Below are positions 60,903-64,000 of a stretch of 64,000 nucleotides of DNA, one piece after another. The notes below the pieces were generated by a model. It was given only the letters and a program-made list of their open reading frames with translations, did no database searches and was not told where the DNA came from. The position numbers and the translations under genes are program-made. The stretch covers positions 22,942 to 86,941 of the forward strand of contig JAFEGV010000002.1 in assembly GCA_018239665.1 (NCBI GenBank). The letters are read 5' to 3'. Positions within the stretch are counted from its first letter, which is position 1. Each line of letters starts with the position of its first letter. The stretch is from Verrucomicrobiota bacterium (lineage in GTDB: Bacteria > Chlamydiota > Chlamydiia > Chlamydiales > Rhabdochlamydiaceae).

Positions 60903-61271
60903 CTATTGCCGTGTGCCGACTGCAAGCGGGAGTTTCGGTTTAACAGGGAGAGTTTCCCCTTTTTCCTCAGAAGAAATTTGAAGGGCAAGCCCCTCGTCCA
61001 TCGTGACGATGTCTTTGACCATCGGATGTTTCAAATGGGCAAATTCGCTATGGGAGGCAAGCTGCATCAGATTTTGAGGGCTTTCGAAAAGATCGATCTC
61101 ATACTGCAAACGGGTGTTTTCTTCCCGAAGGTCCTTGATCTCTTTGGCAAGCTGAGGAATTTCCAGCCGCAGACGGGTGACATCATTTTGCCGGTCCACA
61201 TAGGAGTAGAGCAGCAGTCCGAAGAATGTGATGCATACCAGGATGCGAGAAAGGATTCCTCTTGATTCCAT
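60903..61271 (-). CDS. ftsL: FtsL-like division protein
   Basis: 122 residues from the ATG at 61271 (GAGGGA upstream); an ATG eight codons earlier lies inside rsmH. One transmembrane helix (ILVCITFFGLLLYSY) then a coiled coil (RLRLEIPQLAKEIKDLREEN) fits the FtsL/DivIC type, which is recognised by form rather than sequence. Position between rsmH and ftsI supports this (CT271 slot). It would scaffold FtsI at the division site. Confidence 0.78.
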   Translation of the reverse strand: MESRGILSRILVCITFFGLLLYSYVDRQNDVTRLRLEIPQLAKEIKDLREENTRLQYEIDLFESPQNLMQLASHSEFAHLKHPMVKDIVTMDEGLALQISSEEKGETLPVKPKLPLAVGTRQ

Positions 61272-61278
61272 CTTTCCC

Positions 61279-62210
61279 TCAAATTTTTTCCGCAAATCTC
61301 AATTTAGCGCTGCGCGAGCGTGGATTTAATCGGATCTCTTGCAACGTTGGAGCGATCGGCTTCTTACTTAACAGCTTTAAGAAAGGAAGCGGCGCTGTCT
61401 TGTCCCCTTTCTTAGGACGGGCAGAAGCATCCTTAAAGATGTTCTTCACGATCCGATCTTCTAAGCTGTGGAAGCTGATCACACCGATTCTTCCGCCATG
61501 CGACAACATATGGATCGCCTTGGACACACCTTCTGCAATCGTGTCGAGCTCGCGGTTGACGCACATGCGGAGCGCTTGGAACACCAGTGTTGCAGGATGC
61601 CATTTACCTTTCAGCGGCGTCTTTAACGCAGCCACGATCACTTCCGATAACTGGGTCGTTGTCTCAATCTTCTTTTTGCGTCGCGCATCGACGACAGCTT
61701 TTGCAGCTCTTTTCCATCGAGGCTCTTCGCCTAAATCGCGGAAAATCGTTGCCAGCTCAGCTTCTGGCCAGCTGTTGACAACTTCTCTTGCCGTCAGTTC
61801 CGAAGTAGGGTCCATTCTCATATCCAAAGGCCCCTCTTTAGAAAAACTAAAACCTTTGTAACCTTTGTCGAATTGCATAGATGACACCCCTAGGTCAAAA
61901 AAAAACCGTCGACCGTTTTGATCTTCCGTTCTTTTAAATATTCATCAAGCTGCGCAAAGTTTCCGTGGATCAGCTCGACCTTATCTTTCCAAGGCTTCAG
62001 AGTCTCTCTTGCGATCTCCAAAGCTTCCGGATCTAAATCGCATCCGATATAGCGCTTAATTTCAGGATGGGCCTCTAAAATGGCCTTCGCATGCCCACCG
62101 GCTCCCACCGTCCCCTCAAAAAACACCCCGATCTTCAGATCGGCAAAAAAGGAAAGCGACTCTTTTTCTAAAACGGAGATGTGCTCCCGCTTGTCATTCT
62201 TATTCGTCAT
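61279..62210 (-). CDS. rsmH: 16S rRNA m4C1402 methyltransferase RsmH, frame broken at a T9 run
   Basis: The first part (from ATG 62210: REHISVLEKESLSFF, GTVGAGGHAKAILE, GCDLDPEALE) reads into a run of nine T in the coding strand (61897-61905 on plus as A9) and stops at once. The second part, open in another frame, resumes DLGVSSMQFDKGYKGFSF, GVISFHSLEDRIVKNIF and the normal C-terminus. With ten T the frame would give VDGFFFDLGVSS, the expected family sequence. The gene is otherwise intact, so either a sequence error, a real mutation or transcript slippage at the homopolymer applies. It methylates 16S rRNA C1402. The start overlaps mraZ by 11 bases. Confidence 0.85.
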
Positions 62211-62778
62211 GGGAACCAAACACCTCGAAATCTTCTTTCTTTACGCCTGATTTTTGGCACATATAAGCTGAAGGGCCAGCCTTTGGAGCCTCACCAGCTT
62301 CTTCCGATTCGTCCAGAAGGGCGAACGCCTCTTCGGTGAGCTGCGCCAAGCTCATCTCGGCATCTTTTCCGCTCATTAACGCATTCAATTGCTCTTCGTA
62401 CTTCTCTTTCGGCCAGATTTCGATCTTGTTCAGAACGCCGGCGATCACGACCTCGCCCTTAATTCCCACTGCATTCTTTAATGTCGTCGGAATATTGACC
62501 CGGCCGACCTTGTCGCAAGTCGTCTGATGAAGCGTGGAAAAGAAGAACGTGAAAAACTTTTGGTACTTGGCGATGTGCTGCTTGGCTTGGAACTTCGCGA
62601 CGATCTTCTCGATATCGCTCTGTCTATATATAGCTAGGCAGCCGCCCAACCCTAGGCCAATGCTGAACTCCAGCTCGCCGTTTTCGACCAATCCAAAGCG
62701 CATTCCTTGAGGAAGGACGAAGCGTCCTTTCTCATCTAACTTCGCGGATGTTGAACCACTGAAGAAGAACTTGCCCAT
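62200..62778 (-). CDS. mraZ: transcriptional regulator MraZ with C-terminal extension
   Basis: 192 residues from the ATG at 62778, where similarity starts (MGKFFFSGSTSAKLDEKGRF). The two AbrB-like swapped-hairpin halves are marked by LDEKGRFVLP and CDKVGRVNIP. MraZ is usually ~145 residues; ~45 extra acidic residues follow here (EEAFALLDESEEAGEAPKAG). It binds repeats upstream of its own dcw operon and represses it. First gene of the mraZ-rsmH-ftsL-ftsI-murE cluster. Confidence 0.92.
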   Translation of the reverse strand: MGKFFFSGSTSAKLDEKGRFVLPQGMRFGLVENGELEFSIGLGLGGCLAIYRQSDIEKIVAKFQAKQHIAKYQKFFTFFFSTLHQTTCDKVGRVNIPTTLKNAVGIKGEVVIAGVLNKIEIWPKEKYEEQLNALMSGKDAEMSLAQLTEEAFALLDESEEAGEAPKAGPSAYMCQKSGVKKEDFEVFGSHDE

Positions 62779-62794
62779 GCAATTGTGTCCGGGT

Positions 62795-62809
62795 TTCCAC
62801 CTTTTCCCA
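62795..62809 (-). promoter_or_regulatory. candidate MraZ-binding repeats
   Basis: On the minus strand TGGGA-AAAGG-TGGAA, a 10-base-spaced pair close to the known TGGGN-N5-TGGGN pattern, 17 bases before the mraZ ATG. Confidence 0.4.
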
Positions 62810-62906
62810 CAAATTAACACTGAACCCCAAATCTGGCAATGTTTTTCCGAAAATGACCTTCAAACAGCCCGGCTCTCCCCCCAACTTAAGAAAACTCAAC
62901 CTACTG

Positions 62907-62934
62907 AAATTAAATGGATAACGAAAATTGTCAA
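62907..62934 (-). promoter_or_regulatory. candidate promoter of the mraZ cluster
   Basis: Minus strand: perfect TTGACA (62934-62929), 16-base spacer, weak TAATTT (62912-62907). On the plus strand, TGGGA-AATTG-TGGGA (62941-62955) lies just upstream of this -35. Confidence 0.35.
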
Positions 62935-62955
62935 CAAATGTGGGAAATTGTGGGA

Positions 62956-63359
62956 ATCCTGTTCACAACTTCGTCAAATATGGGCCGTTTTAGCAGGAAA
63001 AAAGGGAGTTGTCGACATTGTGCATAACAACTTTGTGGGAGGCGATGGAAAATTTTTTCGATTTGCGAAAAAAACTGACGAATCGGTTTTTTCGGAATAG
63101 ACTTTTTGATTGAATTCTTGATCTGGGCCGGCTTTTTTCCACCGGACTTATCATTATGACCTTCTTTGCCGATTCGCCGCTCTTAAATATTGATCCAAGA
63201 CAACTTTCGCGCAGGCATCATAGAAAGGAAGAACTTTGTCAAAAGCTTACTCTCTTCCTCAGTCCAAGTTCCCTTCATGACCTTTAGAGAAATAGCTATT
63301 GAAATTATAAATTGATGATGGCAAATGATCCTTATATATAGGAATAAAGGTGAGGTCAT
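62956..63359. other. intergenic region upstream of mraZ and the 172-residue gene
   Basis: A divergent gap. It holds AT-rich stretches and a 31-codon minus-strand frame (63183-63278) with a Myb-like GTWTEEESKLL start, probably a remnant. No other gene is seen. Confidence 0.4.
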
Positions 63360-63878
63360 ATGCCCCCGCGTACAATCGATAATTTAGGCGTTGAAGTCTC
63401 GACCCGTTATGCCGAGGACCAACAGTGGCTCGATGAGAAGCTCATCAAAGAGGCCAGAACGATCCCCTCTCAGGCGACGATCGATGTCTCAATGCCCTCC
63501 TTTGCATCTGAGGTCGAAGCGCTGCTCCATTCGGAGGTCACGCAGCACGTGTGGGCCAATTTCTTCGCTCCAAACCGGTACTTGGAGCAAAAAGGGCGCC
63601 TCTTCACATTCTTGATGATCCCTTCCCTAGGGTCGGAAGAGAAGAAAGAGGCTCAAACACAAAAAATATTGGCCAAGCTCAAAGCGATTGCCGATAAGAG
63701 AAAAGAAGAGAGGGAAAAAGGAAAAGAAAAGAAAAGAGAAGCTTGGATCGAGGACAAAGAAGCAGAAGAAGAGGAAAAAGAAAAAAAAGCTTTAACCTCT
63801 CTTTTTGAAACAATCTCCTTATTAGATAAGTTTCTGATTGATATCAATTCCCGTAGAAGTCAGTATCAAAAGGGCTAA
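63360..63878 (+). CDS. charged coiled-coil hypothetical protein (chlamydial, DUF5399-like)
   Basis: 172 residues. The N-terminus (RTIDNLGVEVSTRYAEDQQWLDE) resembles, from memory, the small Chlamydiales-only family at CT273, which lies in the same place after the mraW/mraZ genes. The middle has a compact segment (FTFLMIPSLGSEEKKEA); the last 70 residues are an extremely charged Lys/Glu coiled coil (about 115-150) ending ISLLDKFLIDINSRRSQY. GAGGT precedes the ATG. It may partner the TPR protein that starts 21 bases later. Function unknown. Confidence 0.7.
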   Translation: MPPRTIDNLGVEVSTRYAEDQQWLDEKLIKEARTIPSQATIDVSMPSFASEVEALLHSEVTQHVWANFFAPNRYLEQKGRLFTFLMIPSLGSEEKKEAQTQKILAKLKAIADKRKEEREKGKEKKREAWIEDKEAEEEEKEKKALTSLFETISLLDKFLIDINSRRSQYQKG

Positions 63879-63899
63879 ATTCCAAATGAATGGTTCATT

Positions 63900-64000
63900 A
63901 TGAGCAATGTAGAATGGCTGTCGATATTAGGATGGGGCGGCGATGAGCTCGAAGACTTGCGCTTCGTCGGATATTCCTACATCAAACAAGGCAAGTACGA
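63900..64000 (+). CDS. TPR-like protein, 5' part (truncated by window)
   Basis: The frame from the ATG at 63900 is open to the window end: EWLSILGWGGDELEDLRFVG then YSYIKQGKY. The G/Y/Q-G-x-Y pattern resembles the first helix pair of a tetratricopeptide repeat in SycD-like type III chaperones or the chlamydial CT274 protein. Only 33 codons are seen. It is probably co-transcribed with the upstream gene. Confidence 0.6.
   Translation, partial: MSNVEWLSILGWGGDELEDLRFVGYSYIKQGKY

Noticed and set aside
62881..63060. Replication origin suggested by AT-richness and TTATCCA-like sequence
   Set aside because: Only one weak DnaA-box-like site is seen, with no cluster and no dnaA, dnaN or hemB neighbour.

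Overview
The window is a bacterial chromosome segment from the order Chlamydiales, outside the genus Chlamydia. It carries an NTT-type nucleotide transporter, a YtgABCD metal importer whose permease is fused to a DtxR-like repressor, a fused alpha/beta E1 dehydrogenase, and gene orders that match Chlamydia trachomatis (locus numbers are from memory). The moderate GC content, the large NAD-glutamate dehydrogenase, the K+ channel and two USP-type deubiquitinases point to an amoeba-associated 'Parachlamydia-like' lineage. A Criblamydiaceae (Estrella-like) source is possible, but I cannot fix the species.

Conserved blocks. (1) The 3' end of ftsK and a YycJ-like hydrolase (CT739/CT738 region), split by extra genes. 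(2) serS, M18 aminopeptidase, CCC1/VIT1-like membrane protein and P1B-type metal ATPase at 16.0-21.6 kb (CT729-CT727 with the peptidase inserted). (3) hrcA-grpE-dnaK at 28.1-31.8 kb behind a good promoter and a CIRCE-like inverted repeat. (4) rseP-dxr-ytgDCBA-small gene-ntt-lepA-gnd at 38.2-56.2 kb (CT072-CT063). (5) tRNA-Arg and the wall/division cluster amiA-murE-ftsI-ftsL-rsmH-mraZ at 56.3-62.8 kb (CT268 onward), followed by two chlamydial small proteins.

Lineage-specific inserts. At 3.1-10 kb there are four paralogues of an unrecognised two-repeat, C-terminally membrane-anchored family, with a K+ channel between them. At 21.8-24.5 kb lies a 908-residue protein with PI3/PI4-kinase-like motifs. 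At 32-37.4 kb there are a SET-domain protein with nuclear-localisation-like motifs (broken by an in-frame stop), a GH3 hexosaminidase and a USP deubiquitinase with three C-terminal repeats. A second, membrane-anchored USP lies at 50-51.3 kb and an alpha/beta hydrolase at 53.5-54.7 kb. Several of these look like host-directed effectors (inference).

Non-coding structure is unusually rich. Long imperfect palindromes of about 150-680 bp occupy many of the larger intergenic gaps; one at 51.5 kb has a 5-bp target duplication and IS-like ends. A run of nested hairpins fills 46.2-46.6 kb. The alpha/beta hydrolase start codon sits in a perfect 13-bp stem with its ribosome binding site in the loop.

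Three genes are interrupted: the SET gene (nonsense codon), thpR (frameshift) and rsmH (frameshift in a run of nine T). rsmH is normally kept, so slippage or sequence error is plausible there.
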